Source of the DNA: Pseudaquabacterium terrae
Lineage (GTDB): Bacteria > Pseudomonadota > Gammaproteobacteria > Burkholderiales > Burkholderiaceae_C
Direction of reading: 5' to 3'
Assembly: GCF_013266755.1 (NCBI RefSeq)
Contig: NZ_JABRWJ010000005.1
Span: forward strand, 124,001 to 188,000
DNA: 64,000 nt
Below, in pieces: positions 41,703 through 53,653 of this stretch. The first letter of the stretch is position 1. Every line of letters starts with the position of its first letter. The position numbers were made by a program, and so were the translations under genes. The notes under the pieces are model-generated. The model was not told where the DNA came from, searched no databases, and saw only the letters and a program-made list of their open reading frames with translations.

Positions 41703-43394
41703 TCAGGCCGTGGCCGTCGTCGCGAACCACGCGACGCCGCAGCGCTGCAGGCCGGACAGGACCGCCTTGATCGACGCGGTGACGATGTTGGCATCGATGC
41801 CGACGCCGAACAGCGTGCGAGTGTCGCCGATGCGCAGCTCGAGGTAGGCGGCCGCGCGGGCTTGCGCGCCGGCGCCGATGGCGTGCTCGTGGTAGTCGAG
41901 CACGCTGATCTGATGGCCGGTGGCGCGCTGCAGCCCGTCGACGAAGGCGTCGACCGGCCCGGCGCCCTCCCCCGCGACACGCAACGCGCGGTGGCCTTGG
42001 CGCAGCGTTGCCTGCAGGCCGATGCGGCCGTCGTCGCGCTCGTTGATCGCCAGGTGGTCGACGGTGACGCCGCCGGCGCCGAGCCGGTACTCGCGCTCGA
42101 AGATGCCCCACAGGTCGCCGGCGCTCAGCTCCTGCCCCTGCGCGTCCATCACCGCCTGCACCGACGACGAGAACTCGATCTGCAGCCGCCGCGGCAGCTC
42201 GAGGCCGTACTCGGTCTCCAGCAGGTACGAGATGCCCCCCTTGCCTGACTGGCTGTTGACGCGGATCACCGCGTCGTAGCTGCGGCCGAGGTCCTTCGGA
42301 TCGATCGGCAGGTAGGGCATGTCCCAGAGGTCGGTCTCGCGGCGCGCGGCGAAGGCCTTCTTGATCGCGTCCTGGTGCGAACCGGAGAACGAGGTGTAGA
42401 CCAGGTCGCCGACGTAGGGATGGCGCGGATGCACCGGCAGCTGGTTGCAGTGCTCGACGCAGCGGCGGATCTCGTCGATGTCCGAGAAGTCGAGCTGCGG
42501 ATGCACGCCCTGGGTGTAGAGGTTCAGCGCGATGTTGACGACATCGACATTGCCGGTGCGCTCGCCGTTGCCGAACAGGCAGCCTTCGATGCGGTCGGCG
42601 CCGGCCATCAACGCGAATTCGCCCGCCGCCGTGCCGGTGCCGCGGTCGTTGTGCGGGTGCACCGACAGCACGATGCTGTCGCGCCGATCCAGGTGCCGGT
42701 GCATCCACTCGACCATGTCGGCGAAGATGTTCGGCGTCGAATGCTCGACCGTCGACGGCAGGTTGACGATGCACTTGTGCTCGGGCGTCGGCTGCCAGAC
42801 CGCGGTGACCGCATCGACCACGCGCTTGCTGAACGCCAGCTCGGTGCCGGAGAACATCTCGGGCGAGTACTGAAAGGTCCATTGCGTTGCCGGCTGGCGC
42901 GCGGCCAGGTCGCTGACCAAACGCGCATGCGTCGTCGCGAGCTCGACGATGCCGTCCTCGTCGAGACCCAGCACCACCTGGCGCATCACCGGCGCCGTCG
43001 CGTTGTACAGGTGCACGATGGCGCGCGGCACGCCCTGCAGCGCCTCGAAGGTGCGTTCGATCAGGTGATCACGCGCCTGCGTCAGCACCTGCACGGTGAC
43101 GTCGGCCGGGATCAGGTTCTGCTCGATCAACAGGCGGGCGAAATCGAAGTCCGCCTGCGACGCCGACGGAAAGCCGATCTCGATCTCCTTGAAGCCGATG
43201 CGCACCAGCTGCTCGAACATCCGCAGCTTGCGCGCCGGATCCATCGGCTCGATCAGCGCCTGGTTGCCGTCACGCAGGTCGACGCTGCACCAGACCGGCG
43301 GTTTGCCGAGCACCGCGTCGGGCCAGGTGCGGTCGGTCAGGCGCACCGGCGCGAAGGCACGGTACTTGGAAGCGGGGTTGTGAAGCATCGGCAT
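41703..43394 (-). CDS. leuA: 2-isopropylmalate synthase, type 2 (Mycobacterium-like)
   Basis: The 563-residue product is a 2-isopropylmalate synthase of the longer class typified by the Mycobacterium enzyme. The N-terminal TIM barrel reads [19 protein letters not shown] instead of the type 1 LRDGEQ form. The metal motif is [13 protein letters not shown], followed by [17 protein letters not shown] and a C-terminal regulatory domain beginning near residue 430. GGAG precedes the ATG. It is first behind a Leu-rich leader and hairpin, so it is probably leucine-attenuated and read together with the type 1 gene. Confidence 0.93.
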   Translation of the reverse strand: MPMLHNPASKYRAFAPVRLTDRTWPDAVLGKPPVWCSVDLRDGNQALIEPMDPARKLRMFEQLVRIGFKEIEIGFPSASQADFDFARLLIEQNLIPADVTVQVLTQARDHLIERTFEALQGVPRAIVHLYNATAPVMRQVVLGLDEDGIVELATTHARLVSDLAARQPATQWTFQYSPEMFSGTELAFSKRVVDAVTAVWQPTPEHKCIVNLPSTVEHSTPNIFADMVEWMHRHLDRRDSIVLSVHPHNDRGTGTAAGEFALMAGADRIEGCLFGNGERTGNVDVVNIALNLYTQGVHPQLDFSDIDEIRRCVEHCNQLPVHPRHPYVGDLVYTSFSGSHQDAIKKAFAARRETDLWDMPYLPIDPKDLGRSYDAVIRVNSQSGKGGISYLLETEYGLELPRRLQIEFSSSVQAVMDAQGQELSAGDLWGIFEREYRLGAGGVTVDHLAINERDDGRIGLQATLRQGHRALRVAGEGAGPVDAFVDGLQRATGHQISVLDYHEHAIGAGAQARAAAYLELRIGDTRTLFGVGIDANIVTASIKAVLSGLQRCGVAWFATTATA

Positions 43395-43440
43395 GGGTTT
43401 CTCCGTGGGTGGGGTGCCACGCAGCGTTCATGCAAATGCA

Positions 43441-43472
43441 AACGGCCCGCTGCGTTGCGCTGGCGGGCCGTT
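43441..43472 (-). terminator. Attenuator hairpin upstream of the type 2 leuA
   Basis: A perfect 10-bp stem (AACGGCCCGC and complement, 12-nt loop), followed on the minus strand by TTTGCATTT, lies 27 bp after the Leu-rich leader stop and 46 bp before the leuA start. Position and structure fit a transcription attenuator. The T-run is short and interrupted. Confidence 0.75.
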
Positions 43473-43499
43473 CGATCCGAAAGTGAAGACGTGGACGAG

Positions 43500-43550
43500 T
43501 CAGCGCGCCGGGAGCACGCCTAGTAGCAGGAGGGTCGTCGTGAACGTCAT
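43500..43550 (-). CDS. leuL: Leucine operon leader peptide
   Basis: A 16-residue frame reads MTFTTTLLLLGVLPAR and stops at TGA. It has five Leu in 16 residues, four in a row, using CTC-CTG-CTA-CTA. CTA is the rarest Leu codon in such a GC-rich genome, so ribosome stalling would sense charged tRNA-Leu(UAG). A terminator-like hairpin follows and then a leucine biosynthesis gene, the classical attenuation layout. The ribosome-binding site is weak (GCGGCC). Confidence 0.8.
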   Translation of the reverse strand: MTFTTTLLLLGVLPAR

Positions 43551-43577
43551 AGGCCGCGATAGTACACGACGCGGGGC

Positions 43578-44411
43578 TCAGTGATGCAAGCCGTGTTCGT
43601 CGGGCTCGTCGGTCGAGGTCGCGATCACGCTGACCGGCTTGCCCTTCATGCGCCGGTATGCATACAGCACATAGCCCGACACGCCATAGGCGACGAACAG
43701 CAGAAACAGCATCAGCGGCACGTGCAGGTTGATCAGCGCGATGAACAGCACGATCGCGACGATGACGATGAACGGCACCGAGCGCTTCAGGCTCAGGTCC
43801 TTGAAGCTGTAGAACGGCGCGTTGGTCACCATCGTCAGCCCGGCGTAGACGGTGATGCCGAAGGTCAGCCAGACCAGCCAGCCGATGTCGCGCACGCCTT
43901 CCTTGAAGCCGAGGTCGTCCATGATCCAGATGAAGCCGGTGACCAGCGCCGCGGCGGCGGGGCTCGGCAGGCCCTGGAAGTAGCGCTTGTCGACGACGCC
44001 GATGTTGGTATTGAAGCGCGCCAGCCGCAGCGCCGCGCAGGCGCAATACACGAAGGCGGCGATCCAGCCCGGCTTGCCAAGGCCCTTCAACGCCCATTCA
44101 TAGACGATCAGCGCCGGCGCGGCGCCGAAGCTGACCATGTCGGACAGGCTGTCCATCTCGGCGCCGAAAGCGCTCTGCGTGTGCGTCAGCCGCGCGACCC
44201 GGCCGTCGAGGCTGTCGAGCACCATCGCGCAGAAGACGCCGATCGCCGCCTGCTCGAAGCGGCCGTTCATCGCCATCACGATCGCATAGAAGCCGCCGAA
44301 CAGCGCTGCCAGCGTGAACAGGTTCGGCAGGATGTAGATGCCCTTGCGGCGCGGGCGCACCGGCGGCTCCGGTCCATCCGCATCGTGGGCACTGTCGGGG
44401 GCTTCATTCAT
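43578..44411 (-). CDS. pssA: CDP-diacylglycerol-serine O-phosphatidyltransferase
   Basis: Integral-membrane enzyme that makes phosphatidylserine, the precursor of phosphatidylethanolamine. The 277-residue protein has the CDP-alcohol phosphatidyltransferase motif DSLDGRVARLTHTQSAFG, continuing EMDSLSD with the catalytic Asp residues, and about eight hydrophobic helices. The sequence class is the Bacillus-type PssA rather than the E. coli peripheral form. Its place between ilvC and leuA is conserved in Burkholderiales; the usual neighbour psd is absent here. Confidence 0.92.
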   Translation of the reverse strand: MNEAPDSAHDADGPEPPVRPRRKGIYILPNLFTLAALFGGFYAIVMAMNGRFEQAAIGVFCAMVLDSLDGRVARLTHTQSAFGAEMDSLSDMVSFGAAPALIVYEWALKGLGKPGWIAAFVYCACAALRLARFNTNIGVVDKRYFQGLPSPAAAALVTGFIWIMDDLGFKEGVRDIGWLVWLTFGITVYAGLTMVTNAPFYSFKDLSLKRSVPFIVIVAIVLFIALINLHVPLMLFLLFVAYGVSGYVLYAYRRMKGKPVSVIATSTDEPDEHGLHH

Positions 44412-44442
44412 GGGCGGCGAGGATAGCGCAGTGTCGAAGACG

Positions 44443-44467
44443 AAAAAGGCCGCCCTGCGGCGGCCTT
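44443..44467 (-). terminator. Rho-independent terminator after ilvC
   Basis: A 9-bp AAGGCCGCC hairpin followed on the minus strand by TTTTT lies 20 bp past the ilvC stop and before pssA. Confidence 0.85.
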
Positions 44468-44486
44468 CAGCGGCATCGCAGCGGCC

Positions 44487-46121
<1,635 letters not shown>

Positions 46122-46190
46122 TCAACGTGCTCCGGCTGCCGGCGCCCGCCGCCGCGGTAACGACGGCGAGCCCGCGCAGCCTTCGCGCGT

Positions 46191-47969
46191 TCACAGGTCT
46201 TCGGACCCCAGCAGCATCTCGCTGATGCCCTTGCCCGCCTGCACCATCGGCCAGACGTTCTCGGTCGGGTCGGTGCGCACGTCGAGGAAGACGGTCCGAT
46301 CCTTCAAGCGGATCATTTCCTTCAGCGCCGGCAGCACCTCGGACGGCTTCTCGATCTTGATGCCGACGTGGCCGTAGGCCTCGGCGAGCTTCACGAAGTC
46401 GGGCAGCGCATCCATGTAGCTGTGCGAGTAGCGGCCGCCGTAGTCGAGCTGCTGCCACTGCCGCACCATGCCGAGGTAGCGGTTGTTCAGCGAGATCACC
46501 TTGACCGGCGTCTTGTACTGCGCGCAGGTCGACAGCTCCTGGATGCACATCTGGATCGAGCCTTCGCCGGTGATGCAGAAGACTTCCGAGTCCGGCTTCG
46601 CGAGCTTGATGCCCATCGCGTACGGCAGGCCGACGCCCATGGTGCCGAGACCGCCGGAATTGATCCAGCGCCGCGGCTCCTCGAAGCGGAAGTACTGCGC
46701 CGCCCACATCTGGTGCTGGCCGACGTCGGACGTCACGTAGACGTCCTTGCCGCGCGTCAATTCGCACAGCGTCTCGACGACGTACTGCGGCTTGATCACG
46801 TCGTCGCTGCGCTTGTAGGCCAGGCATTCGCGCTTGCGCCATTCGTTGATCTGGCCCCACCAGGCCGACAGCGCGGTGACGTCGGGCTTGGCCTGCGTCT
46901 CGCGCAGGTGCGCGATCATTTCCTGCAGCACGTCCTTGGTGTCGCCGACGATCGGGATGTCGACCTTCACCCGCTTCGAGATCGACGACGGGTCGATGTC
47001 GACGTGGATGATCTTGCGCTCCACCGAAGCGAAGTGCTTCGGGTTGCCGATCACCCGGTCGTCGAAGCGCGCGCCCACGGCCAGCAGCACGTCGCAGTGC
47101 TGCATCGTCATGTTGGCTTCGTAGGTGCCGTGCATGCCGAGCATGCCGAGGAACTTCGGGTCCGACGCTGCCGTCGCGCCCAGGCCCATCAGCGTGTTGG
47201 TGCACGGGAAGCCGAGCAGGTCGGCGAGCTCGCGCAGCTCGGGCGCGGCGTTGCCGAGGATCACGCCGCCGCCGGTGTAGATGTACGGGCGCTTGGCCGC
47301 CAGCAGCAGCTGCATCGCCTTGCGGATCTGTCCGCCGTGGCCCTTCTTGACCGGGTTGTACGAGCGCATCTCGATGCGCTCCGGGTAGCTGAACGGGCAG
47401 ACCTTCAGCGACACATCCTTCGGCACGTCGACGACCACCGGCCCGGGACGGCCGGTGCGGGCGATGTGGAAGGCCTTCTTCATCGTCGTGGCCAGGTCGC
47501 GCACGTCCTTGACGAGGAAGTTGTGCTTGACGATCGGCCGTGTGATGCCGACGGTGTCGCACTCCTGGAAGGCGTCGAGGCCGATCGCCGGCGTCGGCAC
47601 CTGGCCGGTGATGATCACCATCGGGATCGAGTCCATGTAGGCGGTCGCGATGCCGGTGACGGCATTCGTGACGCCCGGACCCGAGGTCACCAGCGCAACG
47701 CCGACCTCGCCGGTGGCGCGCGCGTAACCGTCGGCCGCATGGATGGCCGCCTGTTCATGGCGTACCAGCACGTGCTCGATGGTGTCCTGCTTGTAGAGGG
47801 CGTCGTAGATGTAGAGCACGGCCCCGCCGGGGTAGCCCCACATGAACTTGACGTTCTCGGCCTGCAGGCAGCGGACGAGGATTTCGGAGCCATTGAGCTC
47901 CGGAGAGGGGGAGTTGGATTGCGGCTGCGCCGTGGCGGCGCGTTTGAGTTCCGCGGCAGACATGTCCAT
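46191..47969 (-). CDS. ilvB: Acetolactate synthase catalytic (large) subunit
   Basis: TPP- and FAD-dependent acetohydroxyacid synthase that starts isoleucine, valine and leucine synthesis. The 592-residue protein has the catalytic Glu72 in RHEQAAIHAADGYAR, the FAD region (GMHGTYEANM) and the C-terminal TPP motif (GEGSIQMCIQEL through NNRYLGMVRQW). Start is MDMSAAELKRA; the second Met is also possible. It heads the ilvB-ilvH-ilvC-pssA-leuA group. Confidence 0.95.
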   Translation of the reverse strand: MDMSAAELKRAATAQPQSNSPSPELNGSEILVRCLQAENVKFMWGYPGGAVLYIYDALYKQDTIEHVLVRHEQAAIHAADGYARATGEVGVALVTSGPGVTNAVTGIATAYMDSIPMVIITGQVPTPAIGLDAFQECDTVGITRPIVKHNFLVKDVRDLATTMKKAFHIARTGRPGPVVVDVPKDVSLKVCPFSYPERIEMRSYNPVKKGHGGQIRKAMQLLLAAKRPYIYTGGGVILGNAAPELRELADLLGFPCTNTLMGLGATAASDPKFLGMLGMHGTYEANMTMQHCDVLLAVGARFDDRVIGNPKHFASVERKIIHVDIDPSSISKRVKVDIPIVGDTKDVLQEMIAHLRETQAKPDVTALSAWWGQINEWRKRECLAYKRSDDVIKPQYVVETLCELTRGKDVYVTSDVGQHQMWAAQYFRFEEPRRWINSGGLGTMGVGLPYAMGIKLAKPDSEVFCITGEGSIQMCIQELSTCAQYKTPVKVISLNNRYLGMVRQWQQLDYGGRYSHSYMDALPDFVKLAEAYGHVGIKIEKPSEVLPALKEMIRLKDRTVFLDVRTDPTENVWPMVQAGKGISEMLLGSEDL

Positions 47970-48235
47970 TTCGAACCTTTGGGTTGATCTCTAACGAAAA
48001 ACCATCGGTGCCCCTCCTCGCGCCCTCGTGAGGCGGATTCAGAACCTGCGCGATCAAAAACTTGGGGCTTCCTTGGGTCGGCAAGCCAGCTTCAGACCAG
48101 TATCGCTTTGTGCGAAGCAGCATTATTGCATCAGTTCCGCACCCAGCCGTCGGCCTTCCGATCGCCTGAATCCGGGATGACATAATCCGCCGCGTTTTTG
48201 CGACCGCCACCGGCACCCGCGGTGCCGGGCACCCA

Positions 48236-48805
48236 TTGGCCAGCGACAAAGAACTCACTGACTTCCTGCGGACCGTCGAAAAGCGCGCCTTCAAGCGGAC
48301 GGCCTACGCCGTGCGCGACGACGATGCGGCGCTCGACATCGTCCAGGACGCGATGATCCGGCTGGCGGACAAGTACGCCGACCGGCCGCCGGCCGAGCTG
48401 CCGCTGCTGTTCACGCGCATCCTGTCGAACGCGACGATGGACTGGTTCCGGCGCCAGCGCGTGCGCAACGCGGTGATGCAGAACCTGTCGGACTTCGAGC
48501 CCGAAGGGGACGACGGCGGCGACTTCGACCTGCTCGAAAGCCTCGAGTCGGCCGAAGGCCTGCTCGGCGCGGAAAGCGCCGCCGACACCGTCGGGCGGGC
48601 ACAGATCCTGCAATTGATCGATACCGAGGTCAGTCAGTTGCCAAGACGTCAACGGGAGGCGTTCTTACTTCGTTACTGGGAAGAGCTCGATGTTGCCGAA
48701 ACAGCGACGGTGATGGGCTGCTCGGAGGGCAGTGTGAAAACCCATTGCTCGAGGGCGGTGCACGCCCTGGCCAAGGCGCTCCGAGCCAAGGGAATCGCAC
48801 CATGA
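48236..48805 (+). CDS. RNA polymerase sigma factor, ECF/group 4 type
   Basis: A 189-residue sigma-70 family factor with region 2 (AALDIVQDAMIRLADKYAD; ILSNATMDWFRRQR) and region 4 (LPRRQREAFLLRYWEELD, ATVMGCSEGSVKTHCSRAVH) joined by an acidic linker. The start appears to be TTG at 48236, with no ATG before region 2. It heads six tightly packed genes. The next product, a small membrane protein, sits where an anti-sigma factor normally is, and could bind it; that is inference. Confidence 0.88.
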   Translation: MASDKELTDFLRTVEKRAFKRTAYAVRDDDAALDIVQDAMIRLADKYADRPPAELPLLFTRILSNATMDWFRRQRVRNAVMQNLSDFEPEGDDGGDFDLLESLESAEGLLGAESAADTVGRAQILQLIDTEVSQLPRRQREAFLLRYWEELDVAETATVMGCSEGSVKTHCSRAVHALAKALRAKGIAP

Positions 48806-49251
48806 AGAACACGCTGCCGTCCACCACCAATCTCACCAGCCAGCGAGAGGCCCTCGAGGCTCGGGTCGCGCTGCGTCTGGCCGGCCGCCTGAGCGAATCG
48901 GCCCAGCATCTGCCGCACGACATCACCGAGCGGCTGCGCGTCGCCCGCGACCGAGCCGTCGAGCATGCGCGACAAGTCCGGCACGCCGTGGCTGCTGCAC
49001 CAGCCGCCGTGGTCGTCGGCCGCGCCGGTGGCGCCGCAGTGTTCGGCGCCACGCCGGTGTGGCTGCGCCTGGCATCGCTGATGCCGTTGATCGTGCTGAT
49101 CGTCGGCCTGGTGCTGATCCAGCAGTACCATGACTATGAGCAGATCGCCGTCGCCGCCGAGATCGATGCCGCGCTGCTCAGTGACGAATTGCCCCCAACG
49201 GCTTATGGCGACCCAGGGTTTGCGGAGTACTTGCGTTCGGCGACGCCCTGA
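48802..49251 (+). CDS. DUF3619-family membrane protein, candidate anti-sigma partner
   Basis: A 149-residue protein with a charged N-terminal half (ALRLAGRLSESAQHLPHDI, two helices), one transmembrane segment (LMPLIVLIVGLVLIQQYH) and a short periplasmic tail (LLSDELPPTAYGDPGFAEYL). The pattern matches DUF3619, found in Burkholderiales directly after this kind of sigma factor. The ATG overlaps the sigma stop (ATGA). The topology, cytoplasmic helical domain plus one helix, is that of many anti-sigma factors, but no ASD zinc motif is visible. Confidence 0.8.
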   Translation: MKNTLPSTTNLTSQREALEARVALRLAGRLSESAQHLPHDITERLRVARDRAVEHARQVRHAVAAAPAAVVVGRAGGAAVFGATPVWLRLASLMPLIVLIVGLVLIQQYHDYEQIAVAAEIDAALLSDELPPTAYGDPGFAEYLRSATP

Positions 49252-49252
49252 A

Positions 49253-50041
49253 ATGGCGGCGTTGTCAGCGGGTCGTCTCGCCTTTCTTGCAGCCGCGCTG
49301 CTCGCAGCCGGTGCACTGTCGTGGGTGCATCCGCCGGCAGCGGCTCAGGCCACGGCGCGCGCCCAGCCCACCGCACCTGCGGCGAAACCGCGAGACGACA
49401 CGGCCGGCACGGCCTGGTCCAGCCTGACGCCCGCGCAACGCAAGTCGCTGGCTCCCCTTGAACGCGACTGGTCCACGATCGACGCACAGCGAAAGGCGAA
49501 GTGGCTGGAAATTGCCACGCGCTTTCCGTCCATGCCGGCCGACGAGCAACGCCGGATGCAGGAGCGGATGACCGAGTGGGCACGCATGACGCCCGACGAG
49601 CGTGGCCGCGCGCGCCTGTCGTTCCAGGAAGCCAAGCAGCTGAGCCCCCAGGAGCGCCAGGCGCGATGGGAGGCTTACCAGGCGCTCACTCCGGAAGACC
49701 GGCAGGCGCTCGCCGAGCGCGCCAAGCCACAGGCCCAGCCGTCGAAGCCGGGCGCAAGCACGCCGATGGCAGCCGTGCCGAAGCAGAACGTCACCAGTCC
49801 ACCACGTGCCGGTACGGCGGTCAAGCCGGTGGCACCGACGATCGTGCAGGTCCAACCCGGTGCCACGACGACCTTGATCACCAAGACGCCGACGACACCG
49901 CCGCAACAGCGACCGGGCCAGGCGAAGATCGAGGCGCAACCCGGACAGGTCAACCGCACGACCATGTTGCCGCAACGACCGGCGCCGGGCGCAGCCGCGC
50001 GCGTCAGCACGGCCGCCTCGACTCCCGCCAGCCAGCCATGA
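49253..50041 (+). CDS. DUF3106-domain exported protein
   Basis: A 262-residue protein with an N-terminal signal or anchor (LAFLAAALLAAGALSWV) followed by the DUF3106 repeat region: WSSLTPAQRKSLAPLERDW, MTPDERGRARLSFQEAKQLS and LTPEDRQALAERA. This is a helical module repeating an L(T/S)P-x-(E/Q)R motif, which recalls periplasmic CpxP/Spy-type helices. A long Pro/Thr/Gln-rich tail follows. The function is unknown. It begins 1 bp after the DUF3619 stop and overlaps the RDD gene. Confidence 0.8.
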   Translation: MAALSAGRLAFLAAALLAAGALSWVHPPAAAQATARAQPTAPAAKPRDDTAGTAWSSLTPAQRKSLAPLERDWSTIDAQRKAKWLEIATRFPSMPADEQRRMQERMTEWARMTPDERGRARLSFQEAKQLSPQERQARWEAYQALTPEDRQALAERAKPQAQPSKPGASTPMAAVPKQNVTSPPRAGTAVKPVAPTIVQVQPGATTTLITKTPTTPPQQRPGQAKIEAQPGQVNRTTMLPQRPAPGAAARVSTAASTPASQP

Positions 50042-50586
50042 ACCCGACCGCCGAGAACGGCGCCACGCTCGGCGCCGGTTCGGCGTCAGCGCCGGGCATC
50101 GCCCGCCGCCTCGCTTGCTTTGTCTACGAAGGCGTGCTGTTGTTCGGCGTGGTGATGATCGCCGCCTATCTGTATGGCAGCCTGACGCAACAGCGGCATG
50201 CGCTCGAGGGCAAGACCGGGCTGCAGGCCTTCCTGTTCGTGATCCTTGCCATCTACTTCACGTGGTTCTGGTCGCACGGCGGGCAAACGGTGGCGATGAA
50301 GGCCTGGCACATCCGGCTCGTCGACGCCGCCGGGCGACCGGTGAGCCAGCCGCGGGCGCTGCTGCGCTACGTCGCCAGCTGGCTCTGGTTCCTGCCTTCG
50401 CTGGTGCTGGTCTATCAGTCCGGACTGAGGCAGCCGGGCGCGGTCTTCGGCGTCATGGCGATCGGTGTCATCGGCTATGCGGCACTGGCCTGGCTGCGCC
50501 CGGACCGGCAGTTCTGGCACGACGCGCTCTGCGGTACGCGCCTCGTGACGTGGCGTCACGCCCGCCCTGCACAATCCGCTGGATGA
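50038..50586 (+). CDS. RDD-family membrane protein
   Basis: A 182-residue integral membrane protein of the RDD family, named for Arg-Asp-Asp residues, with hydrophobic segments LACFVYEGVLLFGVVMIAAY, LFVILAIYFTWFW and SWLWFLPSLVLVY. The conserved segments TVAMKAWHIRLVD and RPDRQFWHDALCGTRLV are present. Transport or membrane stress roles have been suggested for the family, but none is established here. The ATG overlaps the DUF3106 stop, and the stop overlaps the dgkA start. Confidence 0.85.
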   Translation: MNPTAENGATLGAGSASAPGIARRLACFVYEGVLLFGVVMIAAYLYGSLTQQRHALEGKTGLQAFLFVILAIYFTWFWSHGGQTVAMKAWHIRLVDAAGRPVSQPRALLRYVASWLWFLPSLVLVYQSGLRQPGAVFGVMAIGVIGYAALAWLRPDRQFWHDALCGTRLVTWRHARPAQSAG

Positions 50587-50963
50587 GCATTCCGGGACAG
50601 GGCCGCAGCGGCCTCGACCGCGTGCTGCATGCCCTGGGCTATTCGCTGCAAGGCCTGCACGCCGCCATCCGCAATGAAAGTGCCTTCCGCCAGGAAACGG
50701 CGGCGGCGGTGGTCCTGCTGCCGCTCGCGCTGTGGGTCGGCCGTGGCTGGGTCGAGATCGCCCTGCTGACCGGCGCGGTCGCTCTGGTGCTCATCGTCGA
50801 GCTGATGAACACCGCCGTCGAAGCGGTGGTCGACCGGGTATCGTACGAGCAGCACGACTTGTCCAAGCGGGCCAAGGATGTCGGCAGCGCGGCGGTGTTT
50901 CTTTCGATCCTGCTCTGCACGGGCATCTGGGCGGCCGCGATCTACCACCGGTTCTTTGCATGA
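50583..50963 (+). CDS. dgkA: Diacylglycerol kinase (DgkA)
   Basis: Small trimeric membrane kinase that phosphorylates diacylglycerol (released for example by periplasmic glucan or lipid A modification) back to phosphatidic acid. The 126-residue protein has three transmembrane helices and the motifs RNESAFRQE, ELMNTAVEAVVDRVS (catalytic Glu) and AKDVGSAAVF. Start and stop both overlap neighbouring genes by 4 bp. Confidence 0.93.
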   Translation: MSIPGQGRSGLDRVLHALGYSLQGLHAAIRNESAFRQETAAAVVLLPLALWVGRGWVEIALLTGAVALVLIVELMNTAVEAVVDRVSYEQHDLSKRAKDVGSAAVFLSILLCTGIWAAAIYHRFFA

Positions 50964-51565
50964 GCACCACCAGCGTCTCAGACCACCCCTTTTCACTCTG
51001 CGTCTACTGCGGCTCGCGCGCGGGCGACCGGCCCGCCTACGCCGAACAGGCGCGCCGCCTCGGCACGGCGATCGGCCGCCGCGGTTGGCGGCTGGTCTAT
51101 GGCGGTGGCCGCGCCGGGCTGATGGGCGAGGTCGCGGATGCGGCGCTGGCTGCCGGCGCGAGCGTGATCGGCGTGATCCCCGACAGCCTGATGCGCCTGG
51201 AGGTCGGCCATGCCGGTCTCAGCGAGCTGCACGTCGTGCACAGCATGCACGAGCGCAAGCAGATGATGGCCGAGCGAGCCGATGCCTTCATCGCCTTGCC
51301 CGGCGGCATCGGCACATTCGAGGAGCTGTTCGAGGTCTGGACCTGGCGCCACCTCGGCTACCACCAGCGGCCGATCGGCCTGCTCGATGTCGAGGGCTAT
51401 TACGGCACGCTGGTCGCGTTCCTGCGCCAGGGCGTCGATGCCGGGTTCATGAGCGAAGCCCAGATGGCGATGCTCGCCGTGGGTGACGACATCGAGCCGC
51501 TGCTCGATGCGCTCTATGCGCTGCGCAGCCCTGGAGTGGCCGAGCGCCCGCTCGACCGCATCTGA
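50960..51565 (+). CDS. LOG-family nucleoside 5'-monophosphate phosphoribohydrolase
   Basis: A 201-residue lysine-decarboxylase-like (TIGR00730/LOG) protein. The nucleotide-binding signature PGGIGTFEE and the upstream SMHERKQMM (Arg-Lys) are both present, with GGGRAGLMG at the start of the Rossmann-like fold. Characterised members split nucleoside monophosphates, including cytokinin ribotides, into base and ribose phosphate; the old name lysine decarboxylase is wrong. It is the last gene of the six-gene operon. Confidence 0.9.
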   Translation: MSTTSVSDHPFSLCVYCGSRAGDRPAYAEQARRLGTAIGRRGWRLVYGGGRAGLMGEVADAALAAGASVIGVIPDSLMRLEVGHAGLSELHVVHSMHERKQMMAERADAFIALPGGIGTFEELFEVWTWRHLGYHQRPIGLLDVEGYYGTLVAFLRQGVDAGFMSEAQMAMLAVGDDIEPLLDALYALRSPGVAERPLDRI

Positions 51566-51575
51566 GGGCTCGCCT

Positions 51576-53650
<2,075 letters not shown>

Positions 53651-53653
53651 ACG

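Noticed and set aside
47970-48125. Leader peptide upstream of ilvB (frame beginning MLLRTKRYW)
   Set aside because: It has no run of Ile, Val or Leu codons, does not stop before ilvB, and no clear terminator follows.
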